A stretch of 64,000 bases of DNA from Rhizohabitans arisaemae (lineage in GTDB: Bacteria > Actinomycetota > Actinomycetes > Streptosporangiales > Streptosporangiaceae), in contig NZ_BLRH01000060.1 of assembly GCF_025996515.1 (NCBI RefSeq), positions 310,001-374,000 on the forward strand, in the 5' to 3' direction. Within the stretch, counting starts at the first letter, position 1. The number at the start of each line of letters is the position of its first letter. A model generated the notes under the pieces. That model had not been told where the DNA came from and searched no databases. It worked only from the letters and a program-made list of their open reading frames with translations. Both the position numbers and the translations under genes were made by a program. Below are positions 45,903 through 56,897 of the stretch, piece by piece.

Positions 45903-46514
45903 GTGGAGGGGCCGTTTATCCGTATCGAGGACACCAGCGAGGTGTCCCCGCTACGCCCCGAGATCACTACGGTCGGACGAGGACGAGGCGTCGACATCCG
46001 CCTGGCGGACCCGACGGTCTCACGGTTGCACGCCGAGTTCGTCCGCAGGGGACCCTACCTGTACGTGGTGGACCTCGGGCTGTCCCGCAACGGGACACGT
46101 GTCAACGGAAGACCCATAGCCAGGCGGGTCTTGGAGGACGGCGACGTCGTTTCCTTCGGCGCCGCCCGATGCAGAGTCGGCGGTGTCCCCAAGGAGGACG
46201 TGGCACCCGATGTCGAGCTCCGTCGCGCGGCCGCACCCGAGCTGACCCGGCGCGAGGTCGACGTCCTCACCTCGCTGTGCCGCCCCGCCCTCTCCGACGA
46301 GGCCTTCGTCGCCCCCGCCACCGCGCGGGAGATCGCCGAGAACCTCGTGGTCACCGAGGCCGCGGTGAAACAGCACCTGCTCCGGCTCTACCAGAAGTTC
46401 CGCATCCCCGAAGGCACCAACCGGCGCACCCGGCTGGCCAACGAGGTTGTGGCGCTCGGGCTGGTCCGGCCGACCCCCATCGTGCCGTCCCAGCGAGATC
46501 GCCGGGCATCGTGA
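45903..46514 (+). CDS. FHA-domain transcriptional regulator with C-terminal helix-turn-helix
   Basis: A 203-residue protein. Residues about 15-95 form a forkhead-associated domain with TVGRGRGVDIRLAD, SRLHAEF and SRNGTRVNG, the phosphothreonine-binding residues. Residues about 112-185 form a LuxR-like winged or simple helix-turn-helix (LTRREVDVLTSL, ATAREIAENLVVTEAAVKQHLLRLYQKF). The combination suggests DNA binding controlled by a phosphorylated partner, and a Ser/Thr kinase gene lies 3.6 kb away. The GTG follows AGGAGG with good spacing. It diverges from citrate synthase, a possible target. Confidence 0.85.
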   Translation: MEGPFIRIEDTSEVSPLRPEITTVGRGRGVDIRLADPTVSRLHAEFVRRGPYLYVVDLGLSRNGTRVNGRPIARRVLEDGDVVSFGAARCRVGGVPKEDVAPDVELRRAAAPELTRREVDVLTSLCRPALSDEAFVAPATAREIAENLVVTEAAVKQHLLRLYQKFRIPEGTNRRTRLANEVVALGLVRPTPIVPSQRDRRAS

Positions 46515-46520
46515 TGGAAC

Positions 46521-46559
46521 GCGCCTTTTCGGCGCCGCGAACGCGGCGCCGAAAAGCGC
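46521..46559. terminator. Bidirectional terminator between the FHA gene and folD
   Basis: TTTTCGGCGCCGCG (46526-46539) pairs perfectly with 46542-46555, and GCGC ends extend the stem across one bulge. It lies between convergent genes and carries A/T runs on both sides. Confidence 0.88.
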
Positions 46560-46571
46560 GGGCGGACACCG

Positions 46572-47417
46572 TCAGGCGCGCTCGGCGGCTTCGACGACGT
46601 TGGTGAGGAGCATCGCGCGGGTGATCGGGCCGACGCCGCCCGGGACCGGGGCGAGGTAGCCGGCGACCTCGCGCACCTCGGGGGCGATGTCGCCGACGAG
46701 GCCCCGCTCGGTGCGGGTGATGCCCACGTCGACCACGGCGGCGCCCGGCTTCACCATGTCCGCGGTGATCAGTCCGGGGACACCGGCGGCGGCCACCACG
46801 ATGTCGGCACGGCGGACGTGCGAGGCGAGGTCGGCGGTGCCGGTGTGGCAGAGGGTGACGGTGGCGTTCTCGGAGCGCCGGGTGAGCAGCAGGCCCAGCG
46901 GACGGCCCACGGTGACGCCCCGGCCGATCACCACGACCTCGGCGCCGCGGACGGTCACGCCGTACTCGGTGAGGAGCGCGACGATCCCGCGGGGCGTGCA
47001 CGGCAGGGAGGCGTCGTGCATGAGGACGAGCCGCCCCAGGTTGACCGGGTGGAGGCCGTCGGCGTCCTTGGCGGGGTCGATCCGCTCCAGGACGGCCTGG
47101 GTGTCCAGGCCTTTCGGGAGGGGCAGCTGGACGATGTAGCCGGTGCAGGCCGGATCGGCGTTGAGCTCGTCGATCACGGCCTCGACCTCGGCCTGGGTCG
47201 CGGTCGCGGGGAGGTCGCGGCGGATGGATTCGATCCCCACCTCGGCGCAGTCCCGGTGCTTGCCTCCCACATAGGAGTGGCTCCCGGGGTCGTCGCCCAC
47301 CAGCACGGTGCCGAGCCCCGGCCGCACGCCTCGGGCGGCCAGCTTGGTCACTCGATCTCTGAGGTCAGCCTTGATTTTTGCGGCATACGCTTTGCCGTCG
47401 AGGATTTGCGCGGTCAC
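46572..47417 (-). CDS. folD: Methylenetetrahydrofolate dehydrogenase/cyclohydrolase
   Basis: A 281-residue FolD. The catalytic lysine region reads [16 protein letters not shown], the family motif [10 protein letters not shown] is intact, and [13 protein letters not shown] binds NADP, with [10 protein letters not shown] at the end. It oxidises methylene-THF to formyl-THF, the cofactor used by PurN and PurH encoded nearby. GTG 47417 is chosen because it overlaps the stop of the small membrane gene (GTGA), giving the usual MTAQILDGK start; ATG 47435 is the alternative. Confidence 0.93.
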   Translation of the reverse strand: MTAQILDGKAYAAKIKADLRDRVTKLAARGVRPGLGTVLVGDDPGSHSYVGGKHRDCAEVGIESIRRDLPATATQAEVEAVIDELNADPACTGYIVQLPLPKGLDTQAVLERIDPAKDADGLHPVNLGRLVLMHDASLPCTPRGIVALLTEYGVTVRGAEVVVIGRGVTVGRPLGLLLTRRSENATVTLCHTGTADLASHVRRADIVVAAAGVPGLITADMVKPGAAVVDVGITRTERGLVGDIAPEVREVAGYLAPVPGGVGPITRAMLLTNVVEAAERA

Positions 47418-47581
47418 GACTCGCCATCTTGCCATGTGCCCTTCGCCACGCCGCGCCGCGGGAGGTTGTCGAGCAGGATCCCGCCGAGCGGGATGCCCGC
47501 GAGCAGCACCAGGACGGCGGTGACGGGGCTTTCCGCGGCCGAGTTGACCGTGGCGAAGACGTAGAGGAACGCGTCGAGCAT
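47414..47581 (-). CDS. 55-residue membrane protein translationally coupled to folD
   Basis: A short gene starting [15 protein letters not shown] with one clear membrane helix ([20 protein letters not shown]) and a basic tail. CCGGAG lies 8 bases before the ATG, and its TGA overlaps the folD GTG. I do not recognise the family. The coupling and good ribosome site argue that it is real. Confidence 0.55.
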   Translation of the reverse strand: MLDAFLYVFATVNSAAESPVTAVLVLLAGIPLGGILLDNLPRRGVAKGTWQDGES

Positions 47582-47748
47582 GCGGAGGCTCCGGGGAAGG
47601 GTCGGGGAGAGTCGTCCGCGAGGGTAATCGGTCGATCTCACTACCCCTACCGATAGACGCGGACAGAGTGACTATTCTCACCACATCATGAGACAGTTAT
47701 GTATCATCTAAAACAGACTCGTCAAGCATGCAACGGAGCTGTCGCATC

Positions 47749-48309
47749 ATGGTGACCAGAGATCAGATCATCTCCTCGGCCATCCGCCACCTCAACGCCG
47801 ATCCCACGGCCTCGATGGCCGAGATCGGCGAGGCCGCGGGGGTCAGCCGGGCGACGCTCCACCGCCACTTCCCCAGCCGGGACGCGCTGATGGAGGTGCT
47901 CGGCCAGCGGGCGCTGGACGGCTGGGAGCGTGCCCTGGACCTGGCCGGGATCGAGTCGGCGACCGAGTCCGAGGACCCGGAGCGGATCGTCGCGACCATG
48001 CGGACGCTGATCGACTTGATCGTCCGGGACGCCGAGGAGCACGAATTCGTGCTCACCGAGCATCTGATGCTCAGATTCCCGGACTTCGTCGCGCGGTCGG
48101 CGGAGCTGGAGAACCGGGAGGTCGACTTCTACCGCGCCGCGCAGCGGTGCGGCGTACTCCGCTCCGACCTCCCGGCCCGCTGGATCGCCGGCGTCGTCTA
48201 CGGCCTGCTCGTCGCGGCCTGCGCCTGCCTGCGCCGAGGCGACATCGGCAGGCGGGAGATCGACCGCCTCCTGCTGGAGACGTTCCTGCACGGCTCCATA
48301 GCGAAATAG
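47749..48309 (+). CDS. TetR-family transcriptional regulator
   Basis: A 186-residue regulator. The N-terminal helix-turn-helix is clear (SMAEIGEAAGVSRATLHRHFPSRDALMEVL) with a C-terminal ligand-binding helical domain. It stands 30 bases before an MFS efflux gene on the same strand and probably represses the pair. ATG 47749 gives a normal-length N-terminus and has GGAG 10 bases upstream; 47728 adds seven unlikely residues. The AT-rich stretch 47680-47725 is the likely promoter/operator. Confidence 0.87.
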   Translation: MVTRDQIISSAIRHLNADPTASMAEIGEAAGVSRATLHRHFPSRDALMEVLGQRALDGWERALDLAGIESATESEDPERIVATMRTLIDLIVRDAEEHEFVLTEHLMLRFPDFVARSAELENREVDFYRAAQRCGVLRSDLPARWIAGVVYGLLVAACACLRRGDIGRREIDRLLLETFLHGSIAK

Positions 48310-48339
48310 CCACTTCACACCAGAACAACGGGGAACCCG

Positions 48340-49869
48340 GTGTCGATCAACGAGATAACCGTTCAAGAACCACCCACGCTGAACCCGCGGCGCTGGGCCG
48401 GCCTCGCCGTGCTCAGCGTCAGCCTGCTCCTGGTCGTCATGGACATGACGATCCTCAACGTGGCGCTCCCCGAGATCGCCACGAAGCTCCGCCCGGACTC
48501 GGTGCAACTGCTGTGGATCGTCGACGCGTACGCGCTCGTCGTCGCCGGGCTGCTCGTCACCGCGAGCGCCATGGGTGATCGCCTCGGCCGGAAACGGGTG
48601 CTGCTCAGCGGATTCGTCCTCTTCGGCATCGCGTCCCTCGCGGTCCTGCTGGTGCGGGACCCGGCTCAGTTGATCGCCGCCCGCGTCCTCCTCGGCGTCG
48701 GCGGAGCGATGATCATGCCGTCCACCCTCTCGTTGATCCGAGCGCTGTTCACCGACCCGAAGGAGCGGGCCACCGCGCTGGGCGTCTGGTCGGCGATGGC
48801 CGCCGTCGGCGTGGCCCTCGGGCCGATCGTGGGAGGCCTGCTGCTGGAGTACTTCAGCTGGCAGGCCGCCTTCCTGGTGAACGTCCCGGTCATGGTGATC
48901 GGAGTCGCCGCCGGGATCTGGCTGCTCCCGGAGTCCCGCAACCCGCTGCCCGGCCGCTGGGACGCCCTCGGCACCGTGCTCTCGATCATCGGGATGACCG
49001 CGCTCATCTTCGGGATCAAACGCCTGGGCAAGTACGGCGTCACCGAGCCCGTCGCCCTGGCCTGCCTGGCGGTCGCCGTCGCCGCCCTCGTCTGGTTCGT
49101 CCGGCGCTCCCTGCACAGCCCGAATCCGCTCCTGGAGCTGCGCCTGTTCAAAAAGCCCGTGTTCAGCGCAGGGGTCATCGCGGCGCTTGTCTCCAGTGTC
49201 GCCATGGCCGCCATCCTGCTGCTCATCGCCCAGTGGATGCAGCTCGTCGAGGGCTACAGCGCCCTGGAGTCGGGCCTGCGCCTGCTGCCCACCGCGATCG
49301 GCGCCGCCGTCCTGTCCCCGCTCGCGCCGAAGATAGCCGAGGTCGTAGGCCCCCGAACCGTGCTCGCGGGCGGGCTCGCCGTCACCTCTCTCGGTTTCCT
49401 GACGGTCTACTTCGCCCCCGCGACCTACCCGTGGATCGCCGTGGCGCTCGCGCTGATCGGCGCCGGGGCCGCGTCCCTCGCCATCGCCTCCGCCGTGATC
49501 ATGTCGAGTGCGACCCCCGCCCAGTCCGGCAGCGCGGCGGCGATCGAGGAGACCAGCTACGAGCTGGGCGCCGCCCTCGGGGTGGCCGTCCTGGGCAGCA
49601 TTGCCGCAGCCCTCTACCGTGACCAGGTCTCGGTGGAGGGGCTCACCGGCCCCGCAGCGCAGGCCGTACAGGAATCCCTCGCAGGAGCACTGGAAGTGGC
49701 GGCCGGGGTGGGCTCCGCCGGAGCCGCCTTGGCCGCCCAGGCGCAGGCCGCGTTCACCTCCTCGCTGGAGGCGACCGGACTCGCCGGCGGGATCCTCACC
49801 TTGGTGGCCGCCGTCGCGGTCTGGGCCCTCACTCCCCGCGACCTGGACCTCGCCGAGATCCACCACTGA
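48340..49869 (+). CDS. MFS multidrug efflux transporter (DHA2, EmrB/QacA type, 14 TM)
   Basis: A 509-residue transporter with about 14 helices. The D1 motif MDMTILNVALPEIA, motif A-like GDRLGRKRVLL and motif C region (GVALGPIVGG) mark the DHA2 drug/proton antiporter group. Likely it exports hydrophobic toxic compounds. The GTG start is 30 bases after the TetR stop, so the two form an operon. The pair is inserted between folD and purH, which are usually close neighbours. Confidence 0.9.
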   Translation: MSINEITVQEPPTLNPRRWAGLAVLSVSLLLVVMDMTILNVALPEIATKLRPDSVQLLWIVDAYALVVAGLLVTASAMGDRLGRKRVLLSGFVLFGIASLAVLLVRDPAQLIAARVLLGVGGAMIMPSTLSLIRALFTDPKERATALGVWSAMAAVGVALGPIVGGLLLEYFSWQAAFLVNVPVMVIGVAAGIWLLPESRNPLPGRWDALGTVLSIIGMTALIFGIKRLGKYGVTEPVALACLAVAVAALVWFVRRSLHSPNPLLELRLFKKPVFSAGVIAALVSSVAMAAILLLIAQWMQLVEGYSALESGLRLLPTAIGAAVLSPLAPKIAEVVGPRTVLAGGLAVTSLGFLTVYFAPATYPWIAVALALIGAGAASLAIASAVIMSSATPAQSGSAAAIEETSYELGAALGVAVLGSIAAALYRDQVSVEGLTGPAAQAVQESLAGALEVAAGVGSAGAALAAQAQAAFTSSLEATGLAGGILTLVAAVAVWALTPRDLDLAEIHH

Positions 49870-50366
49870 GTTTTCACCATTGACCACGGCGCGAGAAGTC
49901 CGGATGTAGCGTGCCCGACCCGGAGATCCAGGCGTACTCGCGCCTCGGAGGTGAGATGACGGGTAGGCACGATTCGGGTGACAACCACGGACGTGCGGAC
50001 CGCCTTAAGCACGATCACCCTTACAAGAACAGTATTTTTCAACACTGACCGCGGACGGTTCACGCCGGACAAAGAACATCCGGCGCGAACCGCCGCGCGC
50101 ATTCTCGCGTCGCAAAGAACTCGACGCGAGAAGTGCGGACGTAGCTTGACCAGCTCTAAGACCCAGCAGTACTTACAAGCCGGGGCCCTCCGACATCGAT
50201 CCCGGACGGGCCGCGCCGGATAAGAACCGCATGGATCGGCGCGCGCTTCTCGCACCGCAAAGAGGGGCGCGAGAAGTGCGGATGCGGCTTGACCGGCCCC
50301 TGAGGTGGTGCTTGCCGGCTGGGGCATAGTGACCGGCAGGTGAGAGCCGGTCTTGTAGTCCGGTGG
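49870..50366. other. 497-base intergenic region with hairpins and repeats
   Basis: It lies between the convergent MFS and purH genes. It carries the repeats and hairpins listed separately and an AT-rich patch (50022-50045). The longest open frame (49978-50223) has no ribosome site and follows the repeats, so no gene is called. Confidence 0.65.
49891..50330. repeat. Repeat/hairpin field 3' of purH
   Basis: Three copies of a unit beginning GCGAGAAGTGCGGA(C/T)G start at 49891, 50126 and 50269 and align over about 60 bases; a degenerate copy lies near 49990. Hairpins: 50051-50096 (14-bp arms, one mismatch, loop CAAAGAACA, plus four outer pairs); 50102-50132 (perfect 11-bp arms, loop CAAAGAACT); 50246-50276 (8-bp arms, loop containing GCAAAGAGG). 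The right arms of the last two are the starts of the second and third repeat copies. Confidence 0.8.
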
Positions 50367-51940
<1,574 letters not shown>

Positions 51941-51944
<4 letters not shown>

Positions 51945-52537
51945 CCGATCCTCACTTTTCGTTCTTTGACCGACCAGCCTTCGCGGGCCATGCGGCCGAC
52001 GACGTCGACGAGCATCTCGCGCTCGACGACCTTGATGCGCTCGTGCAGGGTGTCCTCGTCGTCGTCGTCCCGGACGAGGACCGCCCGCTGGGCGATGACC
52101 GGCCCGGTGTCGACGCCCTCGTCGACGAGGTGGACGGTGCAGCCGGTGACCCGCACGCCGTACGCGAGCGCGTCCCGTACCGCGTGCGCCCCCGGGAACG
52201 ACGGCAGCAGAGCCGGATGGGTGTTGATCACCGTGAATCGGCTCAGCACCTGCGGCCCGAGTATCCTCATGAAGCCGGCGGACACCACCAGGTCGGGTTC
52301 ATGATCGGCAATGACCTGCGCCAACGCGCGATCCCACTCGGCCCGCGTGGGATGATCGGAGAGCTGCACGACGAAGGTGTCGACCCCGGCCCGCGCCGCG
52401 CGAGCGAGTCCTTCGATTCCGGTACGGTCCGCGCCGACGGCAACGATCCGAGCGCCGTACGCCTGGTCGGCGGCGTCGAGCAAGGCCTGGAGGTTGGTCC
52501 CCGATCCGGAGACAAGGACGACAAGCCGGGCGGTCAG
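51941..52537 (-). CDS. purN: Phosphoribosylglycinamide formyltransferase, probable CTG start
   Basis: A 198-residue Pur[16 protein letters not shown] begins the fold, and [16 protein letters not shown] holds the catalytic His. [19 protein letters not shown] carries the essential Asp. GAAGGAG (52543-52549, minus strand) lies 5 bases before CTG 52537, where the conserved sequence starts. The upstream in-frame GTG (52561) lies before this ribosome site and at or before the predicted transcription start of TTGCCC/TACATT (52590-52595 and 52565-52570). I therefore choose the rare CTG start, with the GTG as the alternative. Confidence 0.9.
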
Positions 52538-52637
52538 AGGAACTCCTTCAAACAGGCACACTGAAATGTACGGCTGGCGCGGACATGCAGGGCAACGATA
52601 TCGGTCCGCAGGTCACGAGCACCAAAGTGGAGGTCAG

Positions 52638-53060
52638 GTGGCGACACCGGTGAAGACGCCGAACGAGCGGCGGCCCGTGGAACACGAGGGTCGGCGGTCG
52701 CTGATCCTCGCCGTCGTGGGGCTGGCGTTGACATTCCTGCTGTTCGTGATCGGCATCGGCCTGAACGTGATCGCCCTGGTGGCCTCGATCCGGGCCTCGC
52801 GCCGGGCCAAGCAGGAGGGCAAGAAGCTCGGTACGGCCAGGGCGGCGACGGCGATCTCCATCGTGGGGCTCGTCATCGGCTCGGGCATCGTCGCGACCTA
52901 CCTCTACTTCCGCCCCGAGCTGGAGACCTACGCCGACTGCAAGCTGGGCGCGGCGACCATCGCCGCCGAGCAGGACTGCGTCGGCACGCTGGAGCGGGGG
53001 ATGGAGCGCAAGCTCCCGTTCCTCAAGCCCGGCGAGCTCCGCTTCCCCATCGCGCCCTAG
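52638..53060 (+). CDS. Small DUF4190-like membrane protein
   Basis: A 140-residue protein with two hydrophobic helices (LILAVVGLALTFLLFVIGIGLNVIAL and ATAISIVGLVIGSGIVATYLYF) separated by a basic RASRRAKQEGKK loop. A C-terminal segment contains two cysteines (YADCKLG, EQDCVG). The arrangement resembles DUF4190 proteins. GGAGG lies 5 bases before GTG 52638. It is divergent from purN and convergent with the PerM-like gene. The function is unknown. Confidence 0.75.
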   Translation: MATPVKTPNERRPVEHEGRRSLILAVVGLALTFLLFVIGIGLNVIALVASIRASRRAKQEGKKLGTARAATAISIVGLVIGSGIVATYLYFRPELETYADCKLGAATIAAEQDCVGTLERGMERKLPFLKPGELRFPIAP

Positions 53061-53063
53061 GGC

Positions 53064-54557
53064 TCAGTCCCGATCCCAGGCGTACGGGTCCACATAGATG
53101 ATGTGACCGCCCTTGTCGTCGGATTCGTCCACGATGCCGGGCCTGGGATCGGGTACCGCCGGCCCGTCCGCCGTCACGACCGGGATGGGCTGAGTCTCCG
53201 CCTCGGTGGCGTCGAGCCAGTGCGCCGCCGGAGCCGGCGTCCCCGGCCTGGCCTTCTTCCGCAGACCGCGGATCGGCGCCGCGGTCGCCGTACGTCCCCG
53301 GCGCATCAGCCACCAGTTGCCGAGCCCCGCCGAGATACCGGCGGCCACCCCCACCTCCAGGATCAGGCTCAGCCCGACCTCCCACGCGGACGGACCCACC
53401 GCCGCCAGCCGGCCGCCCCCCAGGGAGCCGCCGGAGAGCCCGGCGAGCAGCCCGCCGGTCACCCCGGTGACCAGGCCGCAGCCGAACCCCCAGAGCGGGG
53501 CCGCCTCCAGGTTGGGCGTCGGCGTGGTACGCATCATCACCAGCCCGCCCACCGCCCCGGCCACGAACGGCACGGCCAGCACCGTCAGGAGCAGCGCCGA
53601 GCCCGCTCCGGGGCCGGGGAGCGCGCCGAGCACCGGGAGCGCGGGCACGTCGCCCAGCTGCACCCCGGTCGGCGCCACCAGGGTCCCGGTGCCCACGGCG
53701 AACCCGGGACCCGCCGCGTACGACATCGCCCAGATGACCGCGTTGGGGAGGAAGAGCAGCTGGAGCAGGACGAGCAGGGTCCCACCGACGACCCCCGGCG
53801 CCAGCACCTCGGTCAGCTCGACGACGTTGCCGAAGTTCACCACGAGGGCGATCAGCGTGAGCAGCGCGCCCGCGGCCAAAAGGATCAGCAGCGCGGCCCC
53901 GGCGCCCAGCACCAGGGACCTGGCCCGCTCCGGGAGGAGCCGGGACATCGAACGCCACGGGCCGAGGGTACGGGCCGTCGCCGCGGCGCCGGCCGCGAAG
54001 CCGAGCAGCAGATGGGCCAGGAGGGCCTGCACCGCCGAAGGGTCGGTGACGTCGTTCTGCGCGATCAGGGTGAGCAACCCGGCGAGCAGCGCGTACGGCG
54101 CCGCGAGCGAGACCCCGCCCTGGCCCACCAGGGTGAGCTGGGCGAGCCGGTGCCGGGGATCGGCGATGTCGGCCCGGCGGATCGGCCGGCGCACGGTGAG
54201 GTCGGCGTCCCTGGCCATCCAGACCGCGGCGCGGTAGAGCAGGAATCCGGGGAGCACGATCAGCCCGAGCGGCAGGAGCCCCACCCAGCCGCCGTCGATG
54301 GAGAACCCCGCGTGGTGGGCGACGAGCCAGATCTGCGCGGCGGCCCGGAACACGTCCGGCAGGCCCGAGCCGAACGATCCGCGGGGGGCCGCGATCCATC
54401 CGGCGAGGGTGAGCGTCGTCAGGACCGCCATCCCCACGGCCATCGTCCAGAGCGCCGCGAGCAGGCCGGACAGGGGGAGGGGACGCCGAGGGTCGTCGTC
54501 CCGGGCATCCGTGCGACGGGGGACACGGCGCCAGATCTGCTCAAGAATGGCCGTCAC
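53064..54557 (-). CDS. PerM/DUF6350-like polytopic membrane protein
   Basis: A 497-residue protein with about ten hydrophobic helices from residue 30 to 420 and a cytoplasmic C-terminal tail ending IIYVDPYAWDRD. Its position between sucD and purN matches Rv0955 (PerM) of mycobacteria, a membrane protein linked to cell division, and its size is similar. The assignment rests on position and topology more than on motifs. The start is a GTG. Confidence 0.72.
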   Translation of the reverse strand: MTAILEQIWRRVPRRTDARDDDPRRPLPLSGLLAALWTMAVGMAVLTTLTLAGWIAAPRGSFGSGLPDVFRAAAQIWLVAHHAGFSIDGGWVGLLPLGLIVLPGFLLYRAAVWMARDADLTVRRPIRRADIADPRHRLAQLTLVGQGGVSLAAPYALLAGLLTLIAQNDVTDPSAVQALLAHLLLGFAAGAAATARTLGPWRSMSRLLPERARSLVLGAGAALLILLAAGALLTLIALVVNFGNVVELTEVLAPGVVGGTLLVLLQLLFLPNAVIWAMSYAAGPGFAVGTGTLVAPTGVQLGDVPALPVLGALPGPGAGSALLLTVLAVPFVAGAVGGLVMMRTTPTPNLEAAPLWGFGCGLVTGVTGGLLAGLSGGSLGGGRLAAVGPSAWEVGLSLILEVGVAAGISAGLGNWWLMRRGRTATAAPIRGLRKKARPGTPAPAAHWLDATEAETQPIPVVTADGPAVPDPRPGIVDESDDKGGHIIYVDPYAWDRD

Positions 54558-54620
54558 AGTACACGATGGTCTCAGGCCGGCCGGGCATTGCGCGGCTTAG
54601 CCCGCTCTGCGTGTCGCGGC

Positions 54621-54662
54621 CCCCTGCCGTGGTCACGCGATCGCACGTGACCACGGCAGGGG
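54621..54662 (-). terminator. Terminator of the sucCD operon
   Basis: A perfect 17-bp stem (CCCCTGCCGTGGTCACG and complement) with an 8-base loop starts 8 bases past the sucD stop codon on the minus strand. Confidence 0.9.
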
Positions 54663-54669
54663 ACGGGGA

Positions 54670-55548
54670 TCAGCGCCCCCGCATGACCTCGCGCATGAGC
54701 AGCGCGGTCTCGCTGGGGGTCTTGCCGACCCGGACGCCGACCTTCTCCAGCGCTTCCTTCTTCGCCTGGGCGGTACCCGAGGAGCCGGACACGATCGCGC
54801 CCGCGTGCCCCATGGTCTTGCCCTCGGGGGCGGTGAACCCGGCCACGTAGGCGACGACGGGCTTGGTCACGTGCCGCTCGATGTAGGCGGCGGCGCGCTC
54901 CTCGGCGTCTCCGCCGATCTCACCGATCATCACGATCGCCTCGGTCTCCGGGTCCTCCTGGAACGCCGCGAGGCAGTCGATGTGGGTGGTCCCGATGACC
55001 GGGTCGCCGCCGATCCCCACCGCGGTGGAGAAACCGACGTCCCGCAGCTCGTACATGAGCTGGTAGGTGAGCGTCCCGGACTTGGAGACCAGGCCGATCC
55101 GGCCGGGGGAGGTGATGTCGGCGGGGATGATGCCGGCGTTCGACCGGCCCGGCGAGGCGATGCCGGGGCAGTTCGGGCCGATGATCCGGGTCTTGCCGCC
55201 ACCCGCGACCGCGCGGGCCCAGAACTCGGCGGTGTCGTGGATCGGCACCCCCTCAGTGATCACCACGCAGAGCGGGATCTCCGCGTCGATCGCCTCGACC
55301 ACGGCGCTCTTGGTGTGCGCCGGGGGAACGAAGACCACCGACACGTCGGCGCCGGTCTCGGCGATCGCCTCGGCGACCGTCCCGAAGACCGGGAGACCCT
55401 CGTGCACGGTCCCCGCCTTACGGGCGTTGACACCGCCGACGATCTTGGTCCCGGCGGCGAGCATGCGCCGGGTGTGCTTGGTGCCCTCGGAGCCGGTCAT
55501 GCCCTGGACGATGACCTTGCTCTGTTCCGTCAGCCAGATCGCCATCAT
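54670..55548 (-). CDS. sucD: Succinyl-CoA ligase alpha subunit
   Basis: A 292-residue SucD. It has a CoA-binding Rossmann domain ([14 protein letters not shown]) and the ligase-CoA domain. The phosphorylated histidine is His248 in MGHAGAI, and [10 protein letters not shown] is also conserved. With SucC it converts succinyl-CoA to succinate, making a nucleoside triphosphate. ATG 55548 overlaps the sucC stop codon (ATGA), so the subunits are translationally coupled. Confidence 0.96.
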   Translation of the reverse strand: MMAIWLTEQSKVIVQGMTGSEGTKHTRRMLAAGTKIVGGVNARKAGTVHEGLPVFGTVAEAIAETGADVSVVFVPPAHTKSAVVEAIDAEIPLCVVITEGVPIHDTAEFWARAVAGGGKTRIIGPNCPGIASPGRSNAGIIPADITSPGRIGLVSKSGTLTYQLMYELRDVGFSTAVGIGGDPVIGTTHIDCLAAFQEDPETEAIVMIGEIGGDAEERAAAYIERHVTKPVVAYVAGFTAPEGKTMGHAGAIVSGSSGTAQAKKEALEKVGVRVGKTPSETALLMREVMRGR

Positions 55549-56723
55549 GCACCTACCGCGGCGAGTTCGGCGGCACGGCGTGCCGCATCGTCCATCGTGT
55601 CCACCTGCTCGACGCCGGACAAGCCCGCGTCGGCCAAAATCTGCCGCCCGAGGGTGGCGTTGTTGCCGTCCAGACGGACGACGAGCGGGCGGGTCACCTG
55701 CTCGCCGCGCTCGGCGAGGAGCCGGAAAGCCGAGACGATACCGTTCGCCACCGCGTCGCAGGACGTGATGCCGCCGAAGACGTTCACGAAGACCGACTTG
55801 ACGGACTCGTCGGAGAGAACGATCTCCAAGCCGTTCGCCATGACCTCGGCCGAGGCGCCGCCGCCGATGTCCAGGAAGTTGGCCGGCCGTACGCCGCCGA
55901 ACGACTCACCCGCGTAGGCCACCACGTCCAGCGTGGACATGACCAGCCCGGCGCCGTTCCCGATGATGCCGACGCTGCCGTCCAGCTTGACGTAGTTGAG
56001 GTCCTTCTCCTTGGCCCGGGCCTCCAGGGGGTCCTCGGCGGCCTTGTCCTGGTACGCCTCGTGCTCCACCTGGCGGAAGGCCGCGTTCTCGTCGAGGGTC
56101 ACCTTGCCGTCGAGCGCGATCACCCGTCCGTCCTGGGTGAGGATGAGGGGGTTCACCTCGACCAGGGTCGCGTCCTCGTCCACGAAGACGGCCCAGAGCT
56201 TCTCGATCAGATCGGCCGCGCCGTCCAGCGCGGCCGCGGGGAGACCGCCCTGCTCGGCGATCTCACGGGCCCGGGAGCGGTCCACCCCGGCCAGCGGGTC
56301 GATGGCGACCTTGGCCACCTTCTCCGGCGTGGTCGCCGCGACCTCCTCGATGTCGACACCGCCCGCGGCCGAGCAGATGGCGAGGAAGGTCCGGTTGGCC
56401 CGGTCGAGGAGGAAGGAGAAGTAGTACTCCTCCGCGATCGCGCTCGCCTCTTCGATCAAGACCTTGTGAACCGTGTGGCCCTTGATGTCCATGCCCAGGA
56501 TGCCGGTGGCCCTGCCGAACGCGTCGGACGCGTCGTCCGCGACCTTCACGCCGCCGGCCTTGCCCCGGCCACCCGTCTTCACCTGGGCCTTGACCACGAC
56601 ACGACCGGGGAACTCCGCGGCGATCGTCCGCGCCTCCTCCGGTGTGTATGCGATCTTTCCTGTCGGCACCGGGATGCCGTACTCCGCGAAGAGCTCCTTC
56701 GCCTGATGTTCGAACAGGTCCAC
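55545..56723 (-). CDS. sucC: Succinyl-CoA ligase beta subunit
   Basis: A 392-residue SucC with the ATP-grasp N-terminal half ([35 protein letters not shown]) and the C-terminal ligase domain (NIFGGI-like [11 protein letters not shown]). The GTG start has AAGGA upstream. It supplies the nucleotide-binding part of the complex. A B12-binding mutase subunit gene lies 174 bases upstream on the same strand; the mutase product succinyl-CoA is the substrate here. Confidence 0.96.
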   Translation of the reverse strand: MDLFEHQAKELFAEYGIPVPTGKIAYTPEEARTIAAEFPGRVVVKAQVKTGGRGKAGGVKVADDASDAFGRATGILGMDIKGHTVHKVLIEEASAIAEEYYFSFLLDRANRTFLAICSAAGGVDIEEVAATTPEKVAKVAIDPLAGVDRSRAREIAEQGGLPAAALDGAADLIEKLWAVFVDEDATLVEVNPLILTQDGRVIALDGKVTLDENAAFRQVEHEAYQDKAAEDPLEARAKEKDLNYVKLDGSVGIIGNGAGLVMSTLDVVAYAGESFGGVRPANFLDIGGGASAEVMANGLEIVLSDESVKSVFVNVFGGITSCDAVANGIVSAFRLLAERGEQVTRPLVVRLDGNNATLGRQILADAGLSGVEQVDTMDDAARRAAELAAVGA

Positions 56724-56897
56724 GAAGGTCCGTCCTTGTTTCTCCGGCTTTGAATTGTCTGGATTGCCGATGACCTCAGCGATGTGCCGTAGTTCTCGGC
56801 GGCCAGTCTGGTTTCAGCCCTGGCGCGGTTCTCCGCCGTGCAGCCTAGCCGCCCCCGGACTCCGGGTTTGCCAACCGGTCGGCTTTAGCGGGAAACC

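Noticed and set aside
47722-49887. 721-codon minus-strand open frame opposite the TetR and MFS genes
   Set aside because: Its content is Gly/Asp/Arg/Gln low complexity and both plus-strand genes have clear family motifs.
49978-50223. 81-codon plus-strand open frame in the purH 3' region
   Set aside because: It runs through hairpins and repeats and has no ribosome site.
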